Positions 1-5,764 are shown, counted from the stretch's first letter. The stretch is 5,764 nt of DNA from Oscillospiraceae bacterium (GCA_031271525.1 JAISVO010000117.1:1-5764), one strand, 5' to 3'. A program made the numbers and translations. The notes: generated by a model not told the origin, from the letters alone.

Positions 1-118
1 GCGCGGGCTGATTTGCCTGTCCGCCGGGAGCGACGCCGTCCGTCTGCTCCCGCCGCTGACGCTGAGCGACGCGGAAATTAACGAGGGATTGGTCATTTTG
101 AAGGAGGTATTGGGATGA
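1..118 (+). CDS. argD: Acetylornithine aminotransferase, C-terminal end only (5' end outside window)
   Basis: This is the last 38 codons of a gene entering from the left, read in the frame whose first full codon starts at base 2 and stopping at TGA 116-118. The peptide contains GLICLSAG, then VRLLPPLTLSDAEIN, then a closing amphipathic helix (VILKEVLG). This is the typical C-terminus of the class III PLP-dependent aminotransferases ArgD and related ornithine aminotransferases, where the RLLPPL segment is well conserved. ArgD converts N-acetylglutamate semialdehyde to N-acetylornithine in cytosolic arginine synthesis. The stop overlaps the argF start as ATGA, so the two genes are probably translationally coupled in one operon. 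The catalytic lysine and PLP site lie outside the window. The assignment rests on the C-terminal motif plus the argF neighbour; another class III aminotransferase is possible but less likely. Confidence 0.85.
   Translation, partial: RGLICLSAGSDAVRLLPPLTLSDAEINEGLVILKEVLG
101..107 (+). promoter_or_regulatory. Ribosome binding site of argF
   Basis: AAGGAGG lies inside the last codons of argD, 7 bases before the ATG at 115. It is a near-perfect Shine-Dalgarno match and fixes the argF start at the ATGA overlap, not at a later codon. Confidence 0.85.
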
Positions 119-1023
119 CTTCAAAACATTTATTAAAAATGTCCGACCTGTCGCAAGCCGACATTCTGGAGATTTTGGCGCTCGCCGACCAGATGAAATT
201 CAATCGGCGGCATGAGCTTACCCACCGTGTGCTGGAGGGGAAGACGCTGGGGATGATCTTCACCAAGGCGTCCACCCGTACCCGGGTTTCGTTTGAGACC
301 GGGATGTTCCAGCTGGGCGGGCACGCCATCAACCTCACCAGCGCCGACGCGCAGTTCGGGCGGGGCGAACCGATTGAGGACACCGCGAACGTCTTGAGCC
401 GGTATGTGGACGGTATTATGATCCGCACCTTCGCGCAGCAGGACGCCGACGATTTCGCGCGGTACGGGAGCGTACCGGTTATCAACGGCTTGACTGACCT
501 TGAGCACCCCTGCCAGATCCTCGCCGACCTGATGACGATCCGGGAGCACCTCGGCGCCCTAGCCGGGCTGACCGTCTGTTGGGTGGGCGACGGCAACAAC
601 GTGTGCAACAGCTTGATCACCGGGGCGCTGACCTGCGGGATGAAGATGCGCGTCGCCTGTCCGGTTGGCTACGACCCGCACCCGGATATTTTGAACGCCG
701 CGCAAAAGAACCCCGATTTTGTCCTGGCCCGCGACCCGAGGGAAGCGGCGGAGGGCGCGCACGCGGTCTTCACCGACGTGTTTGCCAGCATGGGGCAGGA
801 GAAGGACGCGCAAAAACGTCTTGCTGACTTCGCGGGGTTTCAAGTTAATATGGAACTGCTTGCCTTAAGCGCCGAAAACGCGATTGTGCAGCACTGCCTC
901 CCGGCGCACCGGGGCGAGGAGATTACGGCGGCGGCGTTTGCCGCCCACGCGAACGAGATCTACGATGAAGCGGAGAACCGACTGCACGCGCAAAAGGCCG
1001 TCATGGCGCTGCTGATGGGGTAG
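115..1023 (+). CDS. argF: Ornithine carbamoyltransferase (anabolic)
   Basis: A 302-residue cytosolic enzyme that joins carbamoyl phosphate to L-ornithine to give citrulline, the sixth step of arginine synthesis. The N-terminal carbamoyl-phosphate domain has the STRTR motif at 53-57 and HPCQ at 131-134. The C-terminal ornithine domain has DGNNVCNS at 159-166, D221 and the SMG loop at 225-227, and HCLPAHRG at 260-267 with the catalytic cysteine at 261. All signature residues are present, and the SMG loop marks it as ornithine rather than aspartate carbamoyltransferase. Length is normal for the family (about 300-335), slightly on the short side. The start is set by AAGGAGG 7 bases upstream and by the ATGA overlap with argD. 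The argD neighbour supports the biosynthetic role over the catabolic ArcB role, since no arcA or arcC is seen. No ARG box is visible because the operon promoter is outside the window. Confidence 0.97.
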   Translation: MTSKHLLKMSDLSQADILEILALADQMKFNRRHELTHRVLEGKTLGMIFTKASTRTRVSFETGMFQLGGHAINLTSADAQFGRGEPIEDTANVLSRYVDGIMIRTFAQQDADDFARYGSVPVINGLTDLEHPCQILADLMTIREHLGALAGLTVCWVGDGNNVCNSLITGALTCGMKMRVACPVGYDPHPDILNAAQKNPDFVLARDPREAAEGAHAVFTDVFASMGQEKDAQKRLADFAGFQVNMELLALSAENAIVQHCLPAHRGEEITAAAFAAHANEIYDEAENRLHAQKAVMALLMG

Positions 1024-1031
1024 GGGGTCCT

Positions 1032-1826
1032 ATGCGTTTCGGTATGCCGACCCTGATCGGGTTGAAAACCCTCGACGACTGCGCCGCGCTCTGCCGTGAG
1101 CTTGGGCTTAGCTTCGTTGAAATCAGCATGGATATGCCGGAGTTTCAGGCGGAAAAACTGAATGCAAACGAACTGCGCCGTATTGCCAAGCAATACGGCG
1201 TTTCGTTTACCATACACCTAGAAGGGCTTTTCGACCCCTGCGCGTTCAACCGGCGCGTCGCCTCCGCCTACACCGAAACGGCGCTTCATGTGATCGAACT
1301 GGCCAAGCGGATCGGTATGCCGGTGATCAACATGCACCTGAACAGCGGCGACTATATCACTCTTCCGGATCGGAAGGCGTCCTTGTACAGCGAGTATATG
1401 CCGGAGTACATCCAAAAGCTGACCGCCTTCCGAGACGCTTGCGCGTCCGCCGTCGGCGGTTCTGACGTGATTATTTGTGTGGAGAACACCAAAACCTTCC
1501 TGCAAGACTTCGCCGCCGAAGGGGTTGCGGCCCTGATGGAAAGCCCGGTGTTCGGGCTAACACTTGACACCGGGCACAACGCCTCTTCCGGATTCCGGCA
1601 GCAAAGGCTGATTGACCGGTACATCGACCGTTTGCGCCACGTCCATCTGCATGATCGCAGTGAGGAGCGGGGAGACCACCTTCCCCTTGGTGAGGGGGGA
1701 TTGGATTTGAAATCGTACTTGCGTGTGGCGCGCGAACGTGATTGCCGGGTGATTCTCGAAATCAAGACGGCGGACGGCTTGCGGGCGTCGGTCAGCTGGC
1801 TGAGGGCTCAAGGGTACCTCGCGTGA
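1032..1826 (+). CDS. Xylose-isomerase-like TIM-barrel protein (sugar phosphate isomerase/epimerase family, substrate unknown)
   Basis: A 264-residue protein of the AP-endonuclease-2/xylose-isomerase-like TIM-barrel family (COG1082 type). Metal-site and strand-end residues appear in the expected order: H62 (IHLEG), H102 (NMHLNSG), E151 (VENTK), D179 and H182 (LDTGHN), H205/H207 (HVHLHD), H216 in DHLPLGEG (215-222), and E243 (ILEIK). This mirrors the zinc ligands of endonuclease IV, but many relatives are isomerases, epimerases or dehydratases acting on sugars or inositols. Members usually have an acidic residue two before the H216 equivalent; here that place is G214 and the acid is D215, so the metal site may differ slightly. 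There is no signal peptide, so it should be cytosolic. It starts 8 bases after argF, with AGGGGG (1022-1027) overlapping the argF stop, which suggests co-transcription with the arginine genes. The family is clear, the substrate is not. A link to arginine metabolism is only inferred from position. Confidence 0.85.
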   Translation: MRFGMPTLIGLKTLDDCAALCRELGLSFVEISMDMPEFQAEKLNANELRRIAKQYGVSFTIHLEGLFDPCAFNRRVASAYTETALHVIELAKRIGMPVINMHLNSGDYITLPDRKASLYSEYMPEYIQKLTAFRDACASAVGGSDVIICVENTKTFLQDFAAEGVAALMESPVFGLTLDTGHNASSGFRQQRLIDRYIDRLRHVHLHDRSEERGDHLPLGEGGLDLKSYLRVARERDCRVILEIKTADGLRASVSWLRAQGYLA

Positions 1827-1827
1827 A

Positions 1828-3183
1828 TCAGTCGTTCGCCTCAGGCATCGCCGACAAGTCCATCGTGAACCGAACTTCGTTGCTCTTCAATGTTTGCCCG
1901 GCGACCGTCACCGTCTCGCCGGTGTAGACCACATCGCGCAGGATGTCGGCGGGGGGCCAACAGTCGCTGCTGACGCGCATCTCGAACCCGGTCACGCCCG
2001 GCGGCGCCCAGACAAAGAAGTTGACTGCCGCGGTTCTTCCCGCCTGAAGCCGGGAGGGCAGCGGCATGTCGACGCCGACATACCCCGGCGGTATCCGGGT
2101 GGAGTCGATGGCAACCGAAGCGCCGTTCAACGTCAGCCCGGAAAAGGCGACGTTGTTGATCCCCTCCGTCTCCCCGGCACGGAGGCGGATGTCCGAACCG
2201 TTGTTGTTTTTGAACTCAACCACGATTTGGTAGCAGACACCCCGTTCGTCGCTTCCCGCTTTGGCGACGCTGTTCAGGGTAATATCGCAACCGTCCAAGG
2301 TTACCGTATCGCCAACGCCGAAGTCCCCGGTCAGGTAAAAAACCTCGGTCGCCGGATAGGGGCGGTACGGATGCTTTGCGGCGTACCCGCGGATACCGAG
2401 CGCCGTTACCAGCGACGCGAGGGTGAGGAGGAGGACGCAGAACCCCGCGATTCGGGGCGTGTGGGCCTCCCGCTTCAATCCGGGAAGGTCGCGCAGGTCG
2501 GCATAGTCGTCCCCCCGCATGGCGGGACGTACGAATTGCTGCGTCCGTGTTTCGATCTCCCGGATGATATGCTCCGGCTGATCATAGAACATGGTGATCT
2601 CAAAAGCCGTTTCCCCCGGCGTATAGGCCGAGAGCAGACGGAGCGTTTTGGCGGCGCGGTCATACTCCAGTCCCGCGATCCGGCTGTAGAGGAACTCGCG
2701 GCGGACAGTGGGCGAGTGTTTTCCCCGGAAGAGCATATGCCGCCGCCGCTCAAGGATAAGCCGGTCGGCGCCCAGCGTCAGGACCGGGCTGTGGAACTTG
2801 TGAAGAGGGGAGGCAAGCCCCAAGGCTTGCCGTATGATCAACGCCGTTACGGAGGGCAACGCCGGGAAGATCAGCAGGATTCCCCCTGTGCGGAGCACCA
2901 TTGTGGCGTTGCGGAATAGTCCGCCCCAGAACAGCAGGCTGAGTGCCGCGAGGACGCAGAACAACGCCGTTCCGATCCGGCAGAGTTTGTCGGGGAGGGC
3001 GTTTGCCGGATTGCGTTCCCGCGCGAGGCGCAGGAGCTTGCTCACCCGTTCGGGCGCGGGGACATACCGCACGCCGCCGTAGGACGGCAGCGGCAGCTCC
3101 ACGTCACGGGCTGTCTGTTTTGCGCGACGGAATCCAAAATCCATAACCGCATATACCCCAACATGATAACCGTACCAACTCAT
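1828..3183 (-). CDS. Predicted membrane protein with PH-like cytosolic region and outside DUF4352-like beta domain
   Basis: Unrecognised membrane protein, 451 residues if it starts at ATG 3183-3181. Order of parts: a basic cytosolic N-terminus; membrane segments at about 70-88 (ALFCVLAALSLLFWGG) and 100-117 (GGILLIFPALPSVTALII); a soluble stretch at about 134-217 alternating short strands with a final helix (PEHIIREIETRTQQF), resembling bacterial PH domains; a third membrane segment at about 245-263; and an outside C-terminal region. That last region opens with VGDTV (290-294) and has EFKNNNG (323-329), the look of DUF4352-like immunoglobulin folds. Positive charges put the PH-like part inside. 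Start choice is uncertain. TTG at 3195 extends the frame but falls at the predicted transcription start. ATG 3183 has no Shine-Dalgarno site. ATG 3144 (438 residues) has a GGGG about 11 bases upstream and may be the true start. No enzyme motifs are seen. A sensing or anchoring role is inference. Confidence 0.75.
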   Translation of the reverse strand: MSWYGYHVGVYAVMDFGFRRAKQTARDVELPLPSYGGVRYVPAPERVSKLLRLARERNPANALPDKLCRIGTALFCVLAALSLLFWGGLFRNATMVLRTGGILLIFPALPSVTALIIRQALGLASPLHKFHSPVLTLGADRLILERRRHMLFRGKHSPTVRREFLYSRIAGLEYDRAAKTLRLLSAYTPGETAFEITMFYDQPEHIIREIETRTQQFVRPAMRGDDYADLRDLPGLKREAHTPRIAGFCVLLLTLASLVTALGIRGYAAKHPYRPYPATEVFYLTGDFGVGDTVTLDGCDITLNSVAKAGSDERGVCYQIVVEFKNNNGSDIRLRAGETEGINNVAFSGLTLNGASVAIDSTRIPPGYVGVDMPLPSRLQAGRTAAVNFFVWAPPGVTGFEMRVSSDCWPPADILRDVVYTGETVTVAGQTLKSNEVRFTMDLSAMPEAND

Positions 3184-3200
3184 AGAATGCCACAATAGTC

Positions 3201-3229
3201 AGTATATAACCAATTGGGGGTTATGTCAA
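3201..3229 (-). promoter_or_regulatory. Sigma-70/sigma-A promoter for the leftward membrane-protein gene
   Basis: On the minus strand, TTGACA (3229-3224) is followed by exactly 17 bases and then TATACT (3206-3201). The -35 box is perfect and the -10 matches 5 of 6 consensus bases at ideal spacing. The predicted transcription start is near 3194. That would exclude the upstream TTG codon at 3195 as a start and leave ATG 3183 (leader about 11 bases) or ATG 3144 (about 50 bases). Confidence 0.8.
3206..3224. promoter_or_regulatory. Inverted repeat within promoter spacer, candidate operator
   Basis: ATAACC (3206-3211) and GGTTAT (3219-3224) form a perfect 6-base inverted repeat separated by 7 bases. 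The centre also contains the self-complementary CCAATTGG (3210-3217). The repeat spans the whole 17-base spacer of the leftward promoter and touches both the -35 and -10 boxes, so a dimeric protein bound there would block RNA polymerase. The repeat is seen directly; the operator role is inferred. No known regulator consensus is recognised. Confidence 0.45.
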
Positions 3230-3335
3230 CCATTTTTCGGGTCTTTTCCACCGGTTGCGACAGAGTTCGGCAAAACACGGCACCGGGACGAATTGCCTTT
3301 AGTCTACAGAAGCCTCCGCGCCGCGCAACACCGTC

Positions 3336-3365
3336 TTGCAACGCGCCAAACCCGCATGATATAAT
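3336..3365 (+). promoter_or_regulatory. Extended -10 promoter for the ACT-butyrate kinase gene
   Basis: TATAAT at 3360-3365 is a perfect -10 box and is preceded by TGA at 3357-3359, which makes it an extended -10 (TGnTATAAT). A partial -35, TTGCAA (3336-3341, 4 of 6 matches to TTGACA), sits 18 bases upstream. The transcription start is predicted near 3372, giving a leader of about 25 bases that contains the Shine-Dalgarno site at 3383-3387. Confidence 0.75.
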
Positions 3366-3382
3366 ACCCTATCAATCAAATT

Positions 3383-3387
3383 GGAGG
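3383..3387 (+). promoter_or_regulatory. Ribosome binding site of the ACT-butyrate kinase gene
   Basis: GGAGG lies 9 bases before ATG 3397. The frame stays open upstream to 3214, but the site, the predicted transcription start near 3372 and the start of ACT homology all place the true start at 3397. Confidence 0.85.
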
Positions 3388-3396
3388 CTATCGGGA

Positions 3397-4806
3397 ATGA
3401 TAGGACAGACAGAGCATGTACGGATCCTAGTGCAGGACCGCCCCGGGGTTCTCGACCGGATCGTGGGGCACATTCGCCGCGAAGGCTGGAATATCAAGAG
3501 TTTGCGCGTGGACGAAACCAAAGACGGAACCGTTTCGGAGATGGACATTTATATCGAGGGGACACACACAAAACTCGCGCAGATTGTGGATAAACTGATC
3601 CGCCTCGATTTCGTGCTGCGCGCCAGACTGTACCGCGAGGGCGGCGACATCGTACGGGAGAAGCCCGCGCCTGATACGCATACGCAGGCGCTGCCGGAGA
3701 GTGAGGAGACCGCGGCGGCGGCGAAGGAGACGGGGCGCTTACGCATTCTCACCGTCAATCCCGGTTCGACTTCCACCAAGTTCGCGGTCTATGACGATGA
3801 GGAATGCGTGATGACGCAGATCATCCGTCACAGCCGCTCGGAGCTGGACGCCTTCCCTTCGGTCATCGGCCAGAAGGGACTGCGTATGTCCCATCTGACC
3901 GACGCGCTGAAGAAACGGGGCGTCGGCCTTGAGTCGCTGGACGCCATCGCGGGGCGGGGCGGGCTGATGCACCCGATTGAGAGCGGCACCTACCTCATCA
4001 ACGAAGCGATGATTCACGATCTGGTCACATCGCCGCCGCCGGTGCACGCCTCGGTGCTGGGCTGTATCATCGCGAAAGAGATGGCGGATACGCTCGGAAT
4101 CCCCGCCTATGTCGTCGATCCGATCGTGGTGGATGAAATGGACCCCGACGCCCGCCTCAGCGGGATGCCCGGCATAGAGCGCTCCAGTACGTTCCACACA
4201 TTGAACCAGAAGGCGATTGCCCGGCGGCTCGCGTCCGACCTCGGTAAGCCGTATGAGAATCTGCGGATCATTGTGGCGCATCTCGGCGGCGGGATCACGG
4301 TCGGCGCGCACCGCTACGGGCGGGTCATCGACGTCAACGACGCGATGAGCGGCGAAGGTCCCTTCACCCCCGAACGTACCGGGGCAATCCCCGCCCTGCC
4401 GCTGATCAACATGTGCTTTTCGGGCGAGTATACCAAACAGGAGCTGATCGACCGGGTGACAAAGTCGGGCGGTATGCAGGGCTACCTCGGAACCAACAAC
4501 ATGCGGCAAGCCCAGCGGATGATCGACGACGGCGACGAGTTCGCGGCTCTGGTGGTCGATTCGATGGCATACCAGCTGGCGAAGGAGATCGGAGCGATGG
4601 CGACCGTGCTGGAGGGGCGCGTAGACGCCATTGTCCTCACCGGCGGCCTTGCCCATTCCGGGCGTTTTACGGGGGCTGTGAAACAGCGGGTGGATATGCT
4701 TGCCCCGGTGCATGTGTACCCCGGCGAAGATGAAATGCTCGCCCTGATGCAGGGCGCTCTGCGTGTCCTGCGCGGAGCCGAGCAGGCCGCCGAGTACGAG
4801 GGATAA
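3397..4806 (+). CDS. buk: Fusion of an IlvH-type ACT domain with butyrate kinase (acyl-phosphate kinase)
   Basis: A 469-residue two-domain protein. Residues 7-80 form an ACT domain of the acetolactate synthase small-subunit type (IlvH/IlvN): LVQDRPGVLDRI (11-22), GWNIKSL (30-36), SEMDIYIEG (47-55). Residues 84-113 are a Pro/Ala/Glu/Thr-rich linker. Residues 114-469, about 356 long, match the usual length of a whole butyrate kinase of the acetokinase (ASKHA) family. Its motifs are NPGSTSTK (121-128, phosphate loop), GRGGLMHP (186-193), PPPVHAS (213-219), RSSTFH (262-267), HLGGG (295-299), GPFTPERTG (321-329) and GGLAHS (416-421), so the kinase looks intact. Such enzymes interconvert butyryl or branched acyl phosphate plus ADP with the acid plus ATP, in the cytosol. 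Standalone butyrate kinases lack an ACT domain and usually sit beside ptb; here neither neighbour is ptb. Control by a branched-chain amino acid is inferred, and butyrate versus isobutyrate or isovalerate cannot be decided. The start is fixed by GGAGG at 3383-3387. Confidence 0.93.
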   Translation: MIGQTEHVRILVQDRPGVLDRIVGHIRREGWNIKSLRVDETKDGTVSEMDIYIEGTHTKLAQIVDKLIRLDFVLRARLYREGGDIVREKPAPDTHTQALPESEETAAAAKETGRLRILTVNPGSTSTKFAVYDDEECVMTQIIRHSRSELDAFPSVIGQKGLRMSHLTDALKKRGVGLESLDAIAGRGGLMHPIESGTYLINEAMIHDLVTSPPPVHASVLGCIIAKEMADTLGIPAYVVDPIVVDEMDPDARLSGMPGIERSSTFHTLNQKAIARRLASDLGKPYENLRIIVAHLGGGITVGAHRYGRVIDVNDAMSGEGPFTPERTGAIPALPLINMCFSGEYTKQELIDRVTKSGGMQGYLGTNNMRQAQRMIDDGDEFAALVVDSMAYQLAKEIGAMATVLEGRVDAIVLTGGLAHSGRFTGAVKQRVDMLAPVHVYPGEDEMLALMQGALRVLRGAEQAAEYEG

Positions 4807-4856
4807 CCGCAGTCCATATCAAGAAGTATCCTCCGGCTTTGTCTATACTGTTTGCG

Positions 4857-4864
4857 GGAGGTGA
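4857..4864 (+). promoter_or_regulatory. Ribosome binding site of the AraC-family gene
   Basis: GGAGGTGA is a full eight-base complement to the 16S rRNA 3' tail. The GGAGG core ends 9 bases before ATG 4871 and fixes the start of a frame that has no stop inside the window. Confidence 0.85.
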
Positions 4865-4870
4865 GAGACG

Positions 4871-5764
4871 ATGAGCGACGGCAACCGCGAGGGTTTGGAG
4901 CTTGCTGCGCGGATGAAAGCGTATATTCGGACGCATTTGCAGGAACCGATTACTTCAAGCGAACTCGCCAAATCGGTCGGGTATTCACAGTATCATGCGG
5001 CGCGGCTATTCAAAAGCGAAACGGGTGAGTCCCCCTTTGAATTCATCCGGCGCGAACGGCTGATTCAGTCCGCCCGCGCTTTACGCAGCAATCCGTCAAA
5101 GGTCCTTGACATAGCCCTTGATTTTGTCTTTGACAGTCATGAGGGGTTCACACGGGCATTTACAAACGCGTTCGGCATCACGCCCAAAAAATATGCGAGG
5201 CATCCGACACCCGACGGCTGGCTGATCCCGATTCGTTATCTCAACCGCCACAATAGGAAAACGGAGGATGCGAAGATGGAAGCAAAGACAGCCGTTGTAT
5301 TCATTCAAATCATGGAGAGGCCCGCGAGAAAGCTGATCCTGCGCAGAAGCAGGAAGGCGGAGCATTACTTCGAATACTGCGATGAGTTTGGCTGCGCGGA
5401 GGAAGGGTCGGGCACCTCCGCGCCGTGGGCGATCCTCAGCGGTATCAAGGAAGCGCTCTACGAGCCTGTCGGCGTATGGCTGCCGCAAAACATGCGCCCC
5501 GAAGGCACGGGCGTTTACGCGCACGGCGTTGAGGTTGCGACCGACTATGCGGGTGAGGTTCCTCGGGGTTTTGACGTCATCACTCTTGATCCATGCAAAA
5601 TGATCGTGTTCCAAGGCGAACCGTATAACGACGAGTTTTATCAAGACGCCATCGGCAGTTGTATGGATCAAATTGAGAAATTCAACCCCGAAGTCTACGG
5701 CTACCAATACGCCGACGAACTCGCGCCAAGGATGCAGCTTGCGCCGATGGGCTGGCGCGGCTAC
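4871..5764 (+). CDS. AraC-family transcriptional regulator with GyrI-like effector-binding domain (3' end cut by window)
   Basis: The frame runs 298 codons from ATG 4871 to the last base with no stop. Residues 10-110 are an AraC-type double helix-turn-helix at the N-terminus: first motif ELAKSVGYSQYHAARLFKSETG (31-52, shown here only as its span and ends: ELAKS to SETG), the RRERLIQSARALR connecting helix (60-72), and a second motif around DSHEGFTRAF (88-97) ending in FGITPKKYA (101-109). Residues 140-298 resemble the GyrI-like/Rob C-terminal small-molecule-binding domain, with VGVWLPQNM (200-208), VYAHGVEV (215-222), and the closing PRMQLAPMGWRGY typical of the last stretch of such proteins, so perhaps only about ten residues are missing. 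The glycine usual in the second helix-turn-helix (GF before the DS) is V86. Regulators of this layout (Rob, SoxS-like activators with ligand domains) bind DNA as monomers and respond to small hydrophobic or cationic compounds. It lies 64 bases after the kinase gene with no terminator seen; its targets are unknown. Confidence 0.9.
   Translation, partial: MSDGNREGLELAARMKAYIRTHLQEPITSSELAKSVGYSQYHAARLFKSETGESPFEFIRRERLIQSARALRSNPSKVLDIALDFVFDSHEGFTRAFTNAFGITPKKYARHPTPDGWLIPIRYLNRHNRKTEDAKMEAKTAVVFIQIMERPARKLILRRSRKAEHYFEYCDEFGCAEEGSGTSAPWAILSGIKEALYEPVGVWLPQNMRPEGTGVYAHGVEVATDYAGEVPRGFDVITLDPCKMIVFQGEPYNDEFYQDAIGSCMDQIEKFNPEVYGYQYADELAPRMQLAPMGWRGY

Noticed and set aside
1800..1844. CTGAGG/CCTCAG inverted repeat across the convergent stops as a bidirectional terminator
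   Set aside because: Six-base arms around a 33-base loop without T-runs on either side do not make a credible terminator.
1894..2919. A long open frame (341 codons) on the + strand, opposite the membrane-protein gene
   Set aside because: The product is rich in Arg, Gly, Asp and Val with no recognisable domain or membrane pattern, and it has no convincing ribosome site. The minus-strand frame gives clear membrane segments and a consensus promoter, so this is a GC-rich shadow.
3184..3195. TTG at 3195 as start of the membrane-protein gene
   Set aside because: It falls at the predicted transcription start of the TTGACA-17-TATACT promoter and has no ribosome binding site.
3214..3396. A 61-residue N-terminal extension of the ACT-kinase frame
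   Set aside because: It would run through both divergent promoters and begin upstream of the predicted transcription start near 3372. The extension has no domain character, and GGAGG at 3383-3387 supports ATG 3397.
3739..4713. A long open frame (324 codons) on the - strand within the kinase gene
   Set aside because: The product is His/Arg/Val-rich and shows no family motif, while the + strand frame carries every butyrate kinase motif.
4798..4834. Imperfect inverted repeat (GAGGGATA with TATCCTC) after the kinase gene as a terminator
   Set aside because: The arms are short and bulged, the loop is about 20 bases and no T-run follows.
4844..4849. TATACT as a -10 box for the AraC-family gene
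   Set aside because: There is no -35-like sequence at 16-18 bases upstream, and the implied transcription start (about 4856) would fall at the Shine-Dalgarno site itself, leaving almost no leader.
5096..5707. A 203-codon open frame on the - strand under the AraC-family gene
   Set aside because: It is antisense to a frame with clear AraC double helix-turn-helix motifs, has no recognisable product and its start lacks support.

Overview
The window reads as a GC-rich chromosome segment from an anaerobic Firmicute, probably a member of the Clostridia. That is inference from three things: arginine genes coupled as argD-argF, a butyrate-kinase-type enzyme, and strong Shine-Dalgarno sites with sigma-A-type promoters. 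No RNA genes, mobile elements, CRISPR arrays or large repeats were seen.

Region 1 (1-1826, + strand) is the end of an arginine biosynthesis operon. It holds the last codons of argD (acetylornithine aminotransferase), then argF (ornithine carbamoyltransferase) overlapping it by ATGA, then after 8 bases a xylose-isomerase-like TIM-barrel protein of unknown substrate. Region 2 (1828-3183, - strand) is a predicted membrane protein. It has three membrane segments, a PH-like cytosolic part and a C-terminal outside beta domain. It converges on the TIM-barrel gene with a single base between the two stop codons.

Region 3 (3184-3396) is a short divergent control region of about 210 bases. It carries a near-consensus promoter for the membrane gene, whose -35/-10 spacer is filled by an inverted repeat, and an extended -10 promoter for the rightward gene. 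The bases between the two promoters (3230-3335) show nothing recognisable.

Region 4 (3397-4806, + strand) is the most striking gene: an IlvH-type ACT domain fused in frame through a Pro/Ala/Glu-rich linker to a complete butyrate-kinase-family enzyme. It suggests that a branched-chain amino acid could control acyl-phosphate to acid plus ATP conversion. No phosphotransbutyrylase gene is next to it. Region 5 (4871 to the window edge, + strand) is an AraC-family regulator with a C-terminal GyrI-like effector-binding domain. It runs open to the last base and probably lacks only a few residues. No clear terminator separates it from the kinase gene, so the two may be co-transcribed.
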